From Flaveria trinervia (lineage: Eukaryota > Streptophyta > Magnoliopsida > Asterales > Asteraceae), in the NCBI GenBank assembly GCA_025506515.1, contig CM046443.1, positions 19,110,728-19,174,727 of the forward strand: DNA of 64,000 nucleotides. The letters run 5' to 3'. Shown piece by piece: positions 34,795 through 45,929 of this stretch (positions are counted from its first letter, which is position 1; each line of letters begins with the position of its first letter). Under the pieces are notes generated by a model. It was not told the origin of the DNA. It did no database searches and saw nothing but the letters and a program-made list of their open reading frames with translations. The position numbers and the translations under genes were made by a program.

Positions 34795-34955
34795 GTATTC
34801 TATATATTTAAAAAAACATTACACTTTATTAAACACATAAATACATTAGCCCATTTCCAAATTACCTGAAATTTCTAAATTTTTTATATTATATATATTT
34901 AAAAAAACCAGTACACTTTATTAAACACATAAATACATTATCCCATTTACAACTT
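34795..34955. repeat. Imperfect tandem duplication, period about 91 bp
   Basis: TATATATTTAAAAAAACATTAC followed by ACTTTATTAAACACATAAAT at 34801 recurs from 34892 with minor changes (TAGCCCATTTCC versus TATCCCATTTAC). Confidence 0.8.
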
Positions 34956-35199
34956 TATGAACATTCTAATTATTGTAAGCATAATAAATTCCAAAACCCA
35001 TTAGAATTTTATTTGTTTTAGTCCACTTCTATTTATATATTACTAGAATTTAAACCCATTTTAAAACTCAAACAAAATAAATTATGATTTGAGGTGGAGA
35101 CGATAAAAAACCATCTAAACACAAAAGGCTAGAGTGATCGTTGATTGAACTAGGGTCTCGTTTATTCTATATTAGTAATGCACCGACCATTTAGTGTTC

Positions 35200-35567
35200 A
35201 CAAAAACAGCCAATGGTTGCACTCTCTTCATACGAAGCTGAGTTCATGGCAACAACGTCAGGTGCATCTCAATAAATTTTAGCTTCGAGGGTTGCTAAGT
35301 GAATCAACGAATATACAAAAACAACAAGGGACACTTATGATTGATGATAAATCAGATTTGGATTTAGCATTGAACCCGATATTTCACGAACGGAGCAAGC
35401 ACATACATGTGAGGTACCATTTTATTCGAAAATGTGTTGAGCAAGGGCGAGTAAAAGTGGAGCACATAAATGATACGCATCAACGGGTTGACATACCAAG
35501 TAAACCGTTAGGACATATGAACAACTACTCTGAGTTGAAGATCTTGGGAAATCAAACTAAGAATTAA
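35200..35567 (+). pseudogene. copia-C RNase H C-terminal fragment
   Basis: The plus strand reads KQPMVALSSYEAEFMATTSGAS, the usual copia RNase H block, then two stops, then the open piece from 35292 with NPIFHERSKHIHVRYHFIRKC and VDIPSKPL, the equivalent of the ADxxTKxL end. Upstream (before about 35190) no pol sequence is recognisable, so this is a 3' fragment of a different copia element from copia-A, on the opposite strand. It is directly followed by a polypurine tract and LTR. Confidence 0.85.
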
Positions 35568-35578
35568 GGGATATTGAT

Positions 35579-35855
35579 TGTTGAAAGCTTAATTCCTAGT
35601 TAGATAAGTCGATTTAATCGACAGAAGCGGATAGAGATCATCTACAAGATGGTTAGATGAAGATAAAGGCTAGAAGATTTAAATTAGTTTGTATTTAGTC
35701 TCCCAGTGTGAATTTGTTTGTATCTCTACCTCTTAATCACCAAGTACGGTAATTCTATAAATACATAGTATGTATCAACTATTTAAGGTTTTGAGTAATT
35801 TTTCTTAGTACAATAAACGTGTTTGGCAAGATCTAAATTTCCTGTGTTTTGTTTT
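35579..35855 (+). repeat. copia-C 3' LTR (start clear, end approximate)
   Basis: AATTAAGGGATATTGAT, a decayed polypurine tract, precedes TGTTGAAAGC at 35579, a typical copia LTR start. A TATA box (TCTATAAATACAT) lies near 35753-35766. The 3' end is not marked by a clear CA with target duplication; TCCTGTGTTTTG near 35838-35850 is about where such short LTRs end. Confidence 0.6.
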
Positions 35856-36217
35856 CGATTATGTGGACTTGATACAAAATGTCTAGAAAAATCATCATGT
35901 ATATGATTTTCACAAACAATATCTTATTTTTTGATGATTATTTTAGTATTTGTATCTTGTGATCGTCAATGGAACAAAAGCTAACGCATTCATCGTAAAA
36001 GTACTCTCTTAACATTTACATTCTCTGGGATATTTTGAGTTTATAAACTCTCACTTGTAATAATTGAGTAATTAATTATACATATTATGGAATTTAAAAC
36101 AAAAAACAAGATCTAGAAATCTCAATAACAAATGAGGTCATATTTATATTATACAAATTATTAAAAGCTCTATGTATAATGATGTTGCACTTTATACATA
36201 AGGGTTTTTAAAAAAAT
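35856..36217. other. Unassigned AT-rich stretch
   Basis: No gene or repeat structure seen. Confidence 0.5.
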
Positions 36218-36725
36218 TTATTTTTCATCATTAACCCAAAGATTTTCATTTTTTGCAATGTAACTTTTTAATTTGATTTTTTTTACTTTTAACCTAAAAA
36301 TATTTTTTTTTTGCAATTTAATCTTAGAACTTTTATATTTTCCAACTTTGTTCCCTAACTTTTCATCTTTCGTAAATTTTTGTTTTAAGTTTTGCAAGTT
36401 AACATGACACAACATGCATGTGTGGTTCGATATTTTTATGTTTTGTTTTGTGTTTTGTTTTAAATTTTGTGAGTTAACATGACACAATGTGTGTGTGATT
36501 TAGCATTTTTACGTCTATTTTTCCCTTTTGACAGGTTCGTCCAGCGAGGATCTTAGATCGACTTAGTTACATTTTTCTATGTTTTACATTTTGGTCTAAG
36601 TTATTCGTATTAACACACCGTAACTTCAGTGTTGGTGGTTATTAGCGGGGGTGTGCCATTAGTGTTATTTGACATGGTTTTATGCCTCCGTAGCAACGTG
36701 GGAAGCTTAGATCTAGTTGGGTATA
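36218..36725. repeat. Single-arm relative of the foldback family at 43.1-44.0 kb
   Basis: The order TTTGCAAGTTAACATGACACAA, ACGTCTATTTTT, GTTGGTGGTTATTAGCGG, GACATGGTTTTATGCC and the hairpin-like TCCGTAGCAACGTGGGA parallels the right arm of the structure at 43600-44035. Inside it a unit of about 85 bases (AGTTAACATGACACAA...) is present twice (36400 and 36474). It ends GATCTAGTTGGG, a CTAG-T context reminiscent of Helitron 3' ends. An open frame on the minus strand is low-complexity and not supported. Confidence 0.55.
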
Positions 36726-37939
36726 ATTATGTCTCTTTAGAGTTAATTACACGATTGGTCCCAATGTTATGGCTATATTTGTAGTATTGTTTCCAACTTT
36801 TGAGAATATACACTATTGGTCCTAACTATTAGTCATTGACATTAACTTTTGTTAAATTTTCTGTTTAGTGATTTTGAAAAGACCATTTTACACCTGAATT
36901 AAAAGACCAAATTAACAAATGTGAGACCCTTTTTCTTTTAATTAATTAAAAGGTGTTTAACATCAACCCTTTGTCAAAGGCAAAAATGGTAGATGATATA
37001 AAATTAACGTCCATTCATACATTAAAGTTTCATAAAGCTTTCTCAATTAAGGCTTTTGATGGAGAGGTCTGGGTACATCAAATGGGTTCTTGGATGTCTT
37101 CAAAATTGGAGAAAGGTGTAATCATGGAAAATAATTTTATTTCATCAATATTATGCTTTCATTGTGGTTAATTTTGCCCACAATACTATCCAGGGTCATG
37201 TCAAGGTCTAAACTCTTATATTATGGGTTCCATTTCCCTGCTGTTTTAAGGCCATGCTACCACTCAAGCGCTAGCGGAGGTTAGTGGAGACGGGGGGAGG
37301 AGGACACTCTTTTTTTGTCAGTAATGTTAAATTTTAGTTCGGTAGTGTAAATTTTTATATAAATATCACGTTCGTCTCCCCTAAAAAAATTAATTTCGCC
37401 CCCGCTCCTCTATGGTTTTGTTCAAACTCCTCCACCGCTCTCAAATGCCTTTTACGATTTTCTCGAGATCAAGATCTTGGTTTGTTTAGTTCTAGTTCTC
37501 ATGTAGTGGGTTGGAGTACTTTTAGCATAGAGTTTTGTTGCTGTTGTTATTTTAATGTAGTATATGATTTTTTATATCTTCAAAACTTGTGGTGTGAGTG
37601 TATCTTAACACTACCCCTGGTTTTTATATATAACTAGGATTGAACCCTGCGCTTCGCGACGGGGTGTTTGCGTGCCGCGTATGACATTTAGTCGTTGCGC
37701 AAATCATGTAGGTATTTTTGCTTGCCTCCTTTGTTATTTTATGTTGAGTCATTTGTTTCTTTACCTGTTCACATAGTAACACACTTATTACCGAATGTTA
37801 AGTTCCCTGATTTTGATTTTCATAATTGACCGGATGGGAACATAGTTTTTATTTATTTATTGGCGTTACGTGGTGTTACATGTGTTACAAAAGGATTGTT
37901 TCTATGACATTAAGAACATGACCATTAAACGGTGGACAA
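36726..37939. other. Non-coding stretch with a possible inverted Helitron-like 3' end
   Basis: No gene. At 37632-37667 the plus strand reads AACTAGGATTGAACCCTGCG then CTTCGCGACGGGG; its complement is a GC hairpin followed by CAATCCTAG-TT, the layout of a Helitron 3' terminus. A similar end in opposite orientation lies at 43085-43120. Confidence 0.45.
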
Positions 37940-38088
37940 TGTAAGATGGTAAAATGTTGAAGTGAATATTATTGATAAATAAGGTTACATTATATAGAGT
38001 TTATAATGAGACCCTAAAAACCTAAATGGGCCCGTAGGCTCAACTCTTATAATAATCCTTACCAAACACTAATAACAATATGGTCTAA
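37940..38088 (-). repeat. TRIM 3' LTR (left copy)
   Basis: 149 bp. It shares AATATTATTGATAAAT, TATATAGAGTTTA and ACCCTAAAAACCTAAATG with the right copy but has about 20 extra bases (CTTACCAAACACTAATAAC region). Confidence 0.88.
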
Positions 38089-38103
38089 TACTCCCCCGCA
38101 GTC

Positions 38104-38803
38104 AGAGCGATAGAAAAACAGACTCTCAGTCTGGAAACAATAAAAAGTAAATATAAAGAACAATAAAAAATAGACTCGATCTCGGTCATAACTTTGGCCA
38201 AAAATTCATAATCTTGCAATGTTCAATCCAAAACCTTAAATACAATCCACGATATTAAATAATAATGTAATCTTGCGAGGTGCTTCCAATGTGGCAGCAT
38301 AAGGCGGCGCAACGACAAAGCGTAGTCCTACAGGCGATGTGGCAGAGGGGGCGCAGTGGCGGATCGTAGTCCTACAGGCAGCGCGGCAGCACAACATGAT
38401 CACGTGATCGATATCCCAATCGAAAAGGTTAAAAAAACAAGATGACACCCGATGATTGTGGTTGTGCGATGGTGTGTCGTACCGAAAGCCGGTGACCATG
38501 GCCAGGCGGCGCTCTTCAGTTGCAACGGACCGTGGTCCGGCAAGAACAAACGAAGGAGAAAAAAACGAGATGGGATGTGGGCATATGGGTTTTGTGAAGA
38601 AGAAAGATTTAAGATAAGTGGCTTGAATCTAAACTGAGACAGATCTTTAGTTAGAATGAAAAAGATAAAAGAACTATAAGTAAATAGAATGGACAGGGTG
38701 GTCGCAGCAGCGCCACCCTGTCTAGGGTTTGAACGTGGTGGTGACGGTTAGGGTTTGTATTTTTATAATGGGGCAGTGGAGAAGAAGGTAATCAGAACCG
38801 TAA
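38104..38803. other. TRIM internal region, GC-richer, no recognised protein
   Basis: About 700 bp. The part 38290-38580 is GC-rich compared with its surroundings, includes the repeated words CGTAGTCCTACAGGC (38319 and 38365) and two short open frames on opposite strands that match nothing I know. It may be captured host sequence; I cannot name a source. Confidence 0.5.
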
Positions 38804-38942
38804 GGCTCTGATACCATGTAAGATAGTAAAACACTATATTGAATATTATTGATAAATTAAGTTATATTATATAGAGTTTACAATGAAACCCTAAAAACCT
38901 AAATGAGTTTGTGGGCTCAACCCTAATAATAATATAGTCTAA
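38804..38942 (-). repeat. TRIM primer binding site and 5' LTR (right copy)
   Basis: The plus strand GGCTCTGATACCA (38804-38816) is the complement of the initiator-Met primer site. The 126-bp LTR follows from 38817 to 38942 and is succeeded by GACAA. Confidence 0.88.
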
Positions 38943-38947
38943 GACAA

Positions 38948-41900
38948 GCCTTAATAGGTGAACAAAAGACATGTTGTGAGGCTTTATATGTACCTACACT
39001 ACACAAAAGAGAAGCGATTTGTTACGACTAGCTTGGGGCTTCTGCGACCCTTCCAAGCTTTTGTATGTCCTCTTTTTCACCCGGTTAGGGTCTGTGTGAA
39101 GGAAAAACAAGGTTAATCGTCTCGATATATATATTACACCCGGAAAAATGGGCGGGTTGGTTCGGGTCGGGTGGTAGGTCAAGATGGGTTCAGCTCAGGC
39201 GGATTCGGGTCAGAATGGGTTCGTGTTAGGAACGGGTCAGGACGGGTTCGGGTTAGAATGGGTTCGGGTCAAGACGGGCCGGGTCGGATCGAAAAATAAA
39301 AAATTCTCCATTTCCAACAAAATCATATATTTGATCACAAACTGCCAAAATGGGCAGGTCATATCAGGCAAGGTGTTGAGTTAGAAAGGATTCGGGTCAT
39401 GATGAGTAGTGCGGGTGAAGATCAGTCCATTTTTTTTGTTTGCATTATCATTAGTTTAATTTGATCGATAGACATACTCGTACGCAAAATAGATCATTTG
39501 AAATCACAAATTTTGTTTTAATGGCGTTTCATTGTGCTTCTACGTGATGAGTGTAGCATCCACACCATATGTTTTTCCTCTCTCTCTCTCTCAATTTAGC
39601 GGCGTACACAGTAAGCGGCGACAGTGGTGGTGGTTAGGAGTATAGGCGGTGATTGGAGGCTTGTAGTCGTGACTTGTGAGTAGTGAGTTTTGACATGTTA
39701 TGGTGTTAAAGTGGATTCAGATAACAACCGAGCAAAGTGTTAGGTTGCTCGACAAACTACCTCACAACCCGTTGCGATCCATTTCTAGTTTTAATTCGGC
39801 CCATCTTGACCCGTTATTAATCTCACTTGTCTTAGTTCAACTCATCTCTACCCATTCTATATTTTCTCATGTCCAAGATGACCCCCGAGGTTATTATGAA
39901 AGACCCATATGAACCTAAAATTTGGTATACGGTTTAGTTTTGCCGGGTATAATATATATATTTCTGTACTTATGGGTCATGATAGTATAAGTTCTATTGT
40001 ACATGGGCTACAAATTTTAATGTTAGAATTGAAGACAGTATGTAATTTTAAAGGTTGGAAACTTTGTACCTGAATGTTCTAACAAACTTAGATATATTGA
40101 AGGAGTTGTAGAGGTTCTGCTTAAAATACATATAACTTATCAATAGAAAGAAAGATTGCATGCATTTTCTTGAAATTTACAGCAAGAAATGCTTCAGTTG
40201 GAACATTTTCATTTGATTTTGGATAATTTTTTGCTCGTGTTGAGTGTAATACTAATGTAAATTTGTAGATGTAATTGAGTGTAATACTAATGTAAATTTG
40301 TAGATGTAATACAATGTAATAATTTCGTCAAAACTCATTCTAACCCGTACCTAAAATAATTTTCTTGTGGAAGAGCCTGTTCTCACATGATCCTAGCCCG
40401 TCCCCCACCTGACCTGGCTCATTCGTTTTGCCTGGCAAAGTTATTAGTGACAAAGTATAGCATTTAAAAACCCCACTTGCTATTCTAATGAACATGTCAA
40501 TTGATAATACCTATATAACCAAAACTCATACAAAGATTAACAACATTTCATCTTCAAACATAATTCGAATCCTTTAATGTCCAAACAACATTTATTTTGA
40601 TTCTCTATTTACAAGAATGTAATCACCATATATTTGTCCATAGGATTTTGATTCCTCTGACATTGCATCTAATTCACCGTATGAGGAGGAATGATATGTC
40701 TAATTCACTTGGGTTTAAATCCATAATATTTAGCATAAAGTAACGTTGACCATATAAAAAGAGACAGATGATGATAATGAATACCCTAAAGCTATTTAGT
40801 CACTCTAAATATTGAATAATTTCAGATCCATTACTTTGACTTCAACAGATTAAAACTAAACTAACATGAATGAATAGATTACCACACAACTTAAACCTGG
40901 TTACCAACTCTGGAAATGTATGTCCAACCTACCCAACTTCAACGATTTCTTCCTTCTGCCTTCACCTCATTTTTTTTTCAAAATGGGTCTCTTTTTGTAA
41001 AAAGTAATGGTTTTTGGGTTGATTTGAAAGTTTGTTTGGAAAATGGGTATTCCGCATCTCTGATTTATGGAATTTCTTAAATCATAATTGAATAATTGGA
41101 TTTACGGAAACTTATTCCCGTTTGTTGACCGTTTGTAAACTGTTTGACCACATTAGCTAGCACTAATTCCTCATTTGTGATTTACGGAATCCACTTTTTT
41201 ATTTTTTCTTTTTTCAATAATTTAATTATTTTGGCACTTACGGATTTGAATTACATTTCATATTTTGGACACCAATATTAATATATTATATACATTACAA
41301 AATCCAATTGGATGTACAGAGTCATATATATAGCTTTAAGCATAATGTACACTATGCTACTGCATGCATAACAACTAAAGCAAATGATACAAAACTTTAT
41401 TACATTTTCTGTGTTTGTGTCTATTGCATCTCTCTTGAACTTATCACCGATTACCATGGATCTTCCACCAACACCACCGCCTTAATAGCCACCCATCATC
41501 TTCAACACCTCTGCCACCTAGAGCTGTCATAGCTACTCGCTATCTTCAAAATAGGGGTTTGGGTTGTGTTCAGTACGTAGAGGTTAAAATCTCTCAATTG
41601 GCAATCAGGTTGAGCCTCCTCCGATTTGCACAGATGATTAAATTGTAACGACAATATTGACCCCGTCATCGTCTTCGCTACCTTCTCAGTTGCTTAGACA
41701 CTGCCGTCTTGATTCCCCCTAGACACCATCATTATCGATGTAATAGACCGATGGTGGAATCACTGCCTATTGACAAATTCGACTCTAATCTATCTGCTTT
41801 CAATTTCTTCTCGCTTATTGGAGTGTACTGTGTATCACCAGGTTCTCCTTCCGATTGGGATTTCACCGATCCTTTGGTAAGCAAGTTTGATTTTGAAAGT

Positions 41901-43084
41901 TTGATTTTGAACTTATATATTTCTTTTGGTCCCTTATAACCCTCTGTTCGTGATTGTTAGTGGAAGTGGATTTTATTGGTTTTTAATTTAGGGCTTAAAC
42001 CTAATTAGTGTATGATCTTTTATATAAAAGTTGATCTATGATTATTGATCAAGTAGATTAAGTTTTTGATTTGGGGCTCAATAAAACATTAAAGGTTTAG
42101 GTATTTATCATATAAATTAGAAATTTTTTTTGTGCATTTTCTTATTTAGTCTGCTTCGTGACTTCATTTTAATGAGGTAATATCGATAGAAACTCAAATC
42201 ATGTTGCAATAGTCATATTTTCCTTACTATTTTTTTTAGTCCGTGCAATGTTGTAGCTTAGCTAAATTGTTTTAGTTTAATGACATTTTGTGTAGAGTTC
42301 TCTTTTAGATCTATGTGTGCCAATTTATTATGTCATAATGACTATTAGTGTTTAAAAGGTTGTTGATTATATAAAGATTATGAGTATGATATAATATTTA
42401 TCCTTTTTGTTGGATTCTTTTACTTTTCATCAACAAAGGTTTTGATTTGTGTTTGAAATCAAGTTGGTAGTTTTTGGTTCATTCTTCTTTTGCTTCCTAA
42501 AGTTTATATTAGAGGTTGTTCGGGATGGCTACTTTTAACTAATTTTTTTATAATGCTTTTGTTCAGATACAAATATGCTATTATGATATACAATGGCTTC
42601 TTTGGGCCAATATAGCAATCTGTAATGATGCAAATGATGAAGATGTTGTCAGGTATCAACCACCATTGCCAGTTGACCAAGTGAAGGTTCTGATCAAATT
42701 TGAACATGGAGGAGGTATAGTTCTCACGCCTATCATGTGTTTATTAACGTCAAATGGTTTCATTTATTTGTTTTGGAATGTGCAAATGGATCACCAATTG
42801 CTAGAGGGAGGGGTCATGTGGTCGAAGAGGAATGAGAAGATCTAGAGTTACATTAGATAGTTTAATGTTTTAGAAAGTTTCATCTTTGTAGGTTTGAAGT
42901 TCAAACTGCTCAAAACGGATGAAGTGGGTCTAAAGTGGATCATACTTTTGTGCAGACCATCCTAAATCATTTAAACAGTTCAAATGGATGAACGTGTCAA
43001 AAGTTACTATTGTACATAAACTTATCATGCCTAACAAAAACTCAACAAAATTCAATAGCAAGCACAATACGAAGCAAGCAAAGC
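38948..43084. other. Non-coding stretch with short repeats, no supported gene
   Basis: At 39130-39290 the words GGGTTCGGGTC and GGGTCAGGACGGGTT recur about ten times, with sparse complements (GACCCG, ACCCGT) from 39800 to 40420, resembling subterminal repeats of a DNA transposon without definable ends. A 35-bp tandem duplication lies at 40241-40310. Two open stretches, 41308-41532 and 41709-41939, and a protein-like run near 42590-42720 (DEDVVRYQPPLPVDQVKVL) are not recognised; they might be captured gene pieces. Confidence 0.5.
40241..40310. repeat. 35-bp tandem duplication
   Basis: The unit TGAGTGTAATACTAATGTAA plus ATTTGTAGATGTAAT at 40241 is repeated exactly from 40276. Confidence 0.9.
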
Positions 43085-43120
43085 TCCCGCTGCGGAGCAC
43101 GAGGATCCATCCTAGTTAAT
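43085..43120 (+). mobile_element. Possible Helitron-like 3' terminus
   Basis: GCTCCCGCTGCGGAGC, a 5-bp stem with a 6-base loop, is followed about 14 bases later by CCTAG-TT. Helitron 3' ends have a hairpin followed by CTRR and insert before T. The complement resembles 37632-37667 (shared AACTAGGAT..GA.CC). No 5' TC end was identified and no RepHel protein is present. Confidence 0.4.
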
Positions 43121-44035
43121 ATACAAACTACAAAGTTTTATATTACAATAAAGTTACAAATTAAAAATAATTACTATTAAGCCCTCTACGTTGCAATGGG
43201 AGGCATAAAAACCATGTCAAGTATGACACACCACTCCTAGTGACCACCTACATCATAATTTTTAGTATGAAAAAACGAAAAAGATAAAACCGAAAAAAGT
43301 AGACGTAAAAGCGTTGAACCAGACAAACAAACGTACAACATATAAAACAATAAGCAAGTCGGTGTAAGACCAGCGCGTTGCGACAGGGTCATTAAACGGG
43401 GTAAAATAAACATAATTGTTGAAACACATACGCACGTTATGACTTGTTAACTTGTCGATTTTGTATAATATGAAAATTATTGTTGACTAAAGTTGAATAT
43501 AAAAGAATGTTGGGGCTAAACTATATAAAATATAAAGTATAAAAATTAAAAACAAAAAAATATTGGGACAAAATTTTTTGTGTTTAATCTTTAATATTTA
43601 TATCATGGCCCAATTACTTTATATTTTCTACAGATTAGCCCAATAGTTTTTACTTCTCAACTTTAACTACCAATATTTTTCATATTATACAAAATTTGCA
43701 AGTTAACAAGCCACAACGTTCGTATGTGATTCAACATTTTTTAAGTTTATTTTACCTCGTTTAATGGCCATGTCGCAAAGTGCTCGTCCTACATCAACTT
43801 GCTTATTGTTTTACGTTTCTCTTGCGTGGTTCAACGTTTTGACGTCTATTTTTTTCGGTTACATCTTTTTCATTTGTTCATACGAGGGTTTACGATGTTG
43901 GTGGTCAGTGGTGGTGGTATGACACTAGTACTACTTGACGTAGTTTTACGCATTCCGCTGTAACGCAGGGATGCTTAATAGTAGTTTTTTTTAATTTGTA
44001 ACTTTATTGTAATATAAAACTTTGTAATATGTATA
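43121..44035. mobile_element. Long inverted-repeat (foldback) element, arms about 430 bp
   Basis: The left arm (43121 to about 43545) and right arm (about 43600 to 44035) are complementary in order: ACAAAGTTTTATATTACAAT versus its complement at 43990-44025; GTCAAGTA; AATAAGCAAGT; CATTAAACG.GGTAAAATAAAC versus GTTTATTTTACC.CGTTTAATG (43740); TTGTATAATATGAAAA versus its complement near 43680. By eye the arms agree at about four positions in five. The centre (43545-43600) is AT-rich. No protein is encoded. RNA from either strand would fold into a very long hairpin. Confidence 0.8.
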
Positions 44036-44208
44036 TGAGTTAAATGCGTTTTACGTTCTTGAGGTTTCATAGAAATTGTCATTTGAATTTAAAAGTTTAA
44101 AGTGTTGCTATTTGCATCCAAATGTTTCACTAAAATTGTCATTTGAATCCATTTAGCTACTCCTAACTAATACGGTTAACTCTTTTCGTTAAGTTTCTAA
44201 CATGAGAG

Positions 44209-44320
44209 TTATTTTAATTAAAAAAATTACAAAATAAAAACCAGCACAGTTAATTTTTTCCGATAAGTTTTCAACATGAGAGTTATTTTAATTAAAAAAA
44301 TTACAAAATAAAAAACCAAC
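44209..44320. repeat. Direct repeat, period about 70 bp, at the edge of the second foldback
   Basis: ACATGAGAGTTATTTTAATT followed by AAAAAAATTACAAAATAAAA is present at 44201 and again at 44273, joined by CCAGCACAGTTAATTTTTTC. Confidence 0.85.
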
Positions 44321-44880
44321 TAATGTGAGGGTTTTTATATGTTTAGGCTCTTTTGATAAATTTAGTTGTGATTTGACTTTAGAATTGGATTTTATTATTT
44401 TGTTTTGTTAATGTATTTTGGTTTAGTAATCGTATCACTTTTGCCCGTTTCATTAATTAAACATAGTTTTATTTAGTTTAAAGCTTAATTGTGATTATGA
44501 TGACGGTTGTTTTATGATTATTATTTAGGGATAGTTAATGTTATTCTATAAATTATTTTTATATTTTTATGATAACTTGTAATTTATATTATAACTATAA
44601 AAAACAAATTATCATAAAAGTATAAAAATAATTTATAGAATAACATTAACCATGAATAAAAATCATTAAACATCAATTATCGTAATCATAGTTAAACTTT
44701 AAAGTAAAGAAATCTATGTTTAATTAATGAAACGGACAAAAGTGACACGATACTAAGCCAAAATACATTAACAAGACAAAATAATAAAATACAATTGTAT
44801 AATCAAATCATAATTACAATTATAAAAAAAACTAAACATATAAAAAACCCTCACGCGAGTTGGTTTTTTATTTTGTAATT
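44301..44880. mobile_element. Second long inverted repeat, arms about 280 bp
   Basis: The left arm starts TTACAAAATAAAAAACCAAC (44301) and the complement of the right arm end (44880) reads AATTACAAAATAAAAAACCA. Blocks continue in order: GTGAGGGTTTTT, TTTTATTATTTTGT, TTGTTAATGTATTTTGG, GTTTCATTAATTAAACATAG, GTTAATGTTATTCTATAAAT. The loop is about 44578-44606. By eye the arms are clearly more alike than those of the first foldback. No coding potential. Confidence 0.85.
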
Positions 44881-45177
44881 ACAAAATCACTATACTTTAC
44901 TCAACAAAATGTGATGAACTCTATCAACGGATACACATTTTACTATTGTGTCTTTGAGAGAGACGACATGTATCATATGTTTAAAGATTTTATTAGAATG
45001 CTATCTAGAGCATTTAGTATTCACAAATAGATGAGCACGTGTTATCACAAATAAAGAAAAATCGAGCAGCTTTGTCATAAATAATCAAAAGAAATACTCA
45101 ACTGAAAGATGGTTAGGCTGAATATTAATATATTATCACAAAACATTATCAAGAAATGAACTGACAATACAAGATGG
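44881..45177. other. Unassigned stretch between the foldbacks and the copia gag fragment
   Basis: About 300 bases of AT-rich text, with no gene or repeat structure seen. Confidence 0.5.
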
Positions 45178-45440
45178 TTAGGCGGAAGATGAATTTCTAG
45201 CAAGAAGAAGAATCGAAAGAGATAAGGTAGTTGTTTTCAGCGCTTGAACATAACCATCAATTTTCTTCCATGCTTCTCTATCAACTGACGTAGAAGATGG
45301 TTCGACTATATCAGATTTGATGAACTTCAGTAAACTTAAAGTCTTCAAAATAGTAACAATCTGATGCTTCCAATTTAGATAGTTTGAATCATCAAGTTTG
45401 ATTGATAAGAAATTGGTAATGTTAGGTAAGGAATTGAAAG
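45178..45440 (-). pseudogene. copia gag N-terminal fragment
   Basis: The minus strand reads LSIKLDDSNYLNWKHQIVTI then LKTLSLLKFIKSD and later DREAWKKIDGYVQALKTTTL, matching the start of copia gag polyproteins (the L.-N/D-Y-..W....... pattern near the N-terminus). It ends at a stop at 45178, with no zinc knuckle or pol beyond. It is an isolated fragment, unrelated in sequence to the copia-A gag. Confidence 0.7.
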
Positions 45441-45650
45441 TATTCGTACGAATAAAGGTTGATTCGTGCGTATGGAGGTTGAGTCGTGCGATTGAGTGTT
45501 GTGTGGTACAACTGAATGCCAGTCGCACGAATGAAGGTTCAATCGTACGAATGAAGCTGATTCGTACAAATGAGGGTTGATTCGTGCGAATGGGGTGTTG
45601 AGTTGTGCGTGTGGTCCTGTCGTGCGACTGAAGCTGCTGTGTGTGTGTGT
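45440..45650. repeat. TTCGTACGAATGAAGGTTGA-type minisatellite
   Basis: Around ten degenerate copies of a 20-base unit built on TCGTRCGAATGAAG, itself containing the palindrome TTCGTACGAA, precede the gag fragment (upstream on its strand). It ends in a short (GT)n run near 45640. Confidence 0.8.
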
Positions 45651-45929
45651 GAATTTCCTTCTTGAATGTCGTGTGATGTTAAGGTAACATCAACACGGTT
45701 GCCATTGCTCAACCACAAAGATTAAAGTCAATGCTATCAAGCCTACAAATGCTATTCCAAATCAAATCAACCTAACATTTTACAATTATCAACAACCGAT
45801 TCGTGACTACTAATATTTAACAAATACTCTCTTATAACAAGGGAACTTTTACACATATCACCAGCAATGGCAACGGTTTCTAGTACTTGGATCTACATAA
45901 GATCTAATACATGTGTCAGCCTGTGTGTG
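45651..45929. other. Unassigned non-coding stretch
   Basis: No gene or recognisable element end; the start of the gypsy-C LTR may lie in it. Confidence 0.4.

Larger units (their letters stand above)
37940..38942 (-). mobile_element. TRIM-type miniature LTR retrotransposon
   Basis: Two direct repeats, 37940-38088 and 38817-38942, both start TGTAAGAT on plus and end GTCTAA. In minus orientation the right copy is the 5' LTR: its CTTACA end abuts TGGTATCAGAGCC (38804-38816, a perfect initiator-Met primer site). The left copy is preceded by the polypurine tract GACTGCGGGGGAGTA (38089-38103). Five-base duplications GACAA flank the whole (37935-37939 and 38943-38947). Total 1003 bp with no gag or pol. 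The LTR start reads TTAGAC where TG would be usual. It would need proteins from other elements to move. Confidence 0.9.

Noticed and set aside
36218..36487. 89-codon minus-strand Lys/Asn-rich frame with two similar halves
   Set aside because: Arises from the duplicated AT-rich unit of the foldback-related repeat; no family resemblance.
38236..38637. Two open frames inside the TRIM
   Set aside because: On opposite strands and overlapping, with no recognised domain; kept only as a possible captured sequence.
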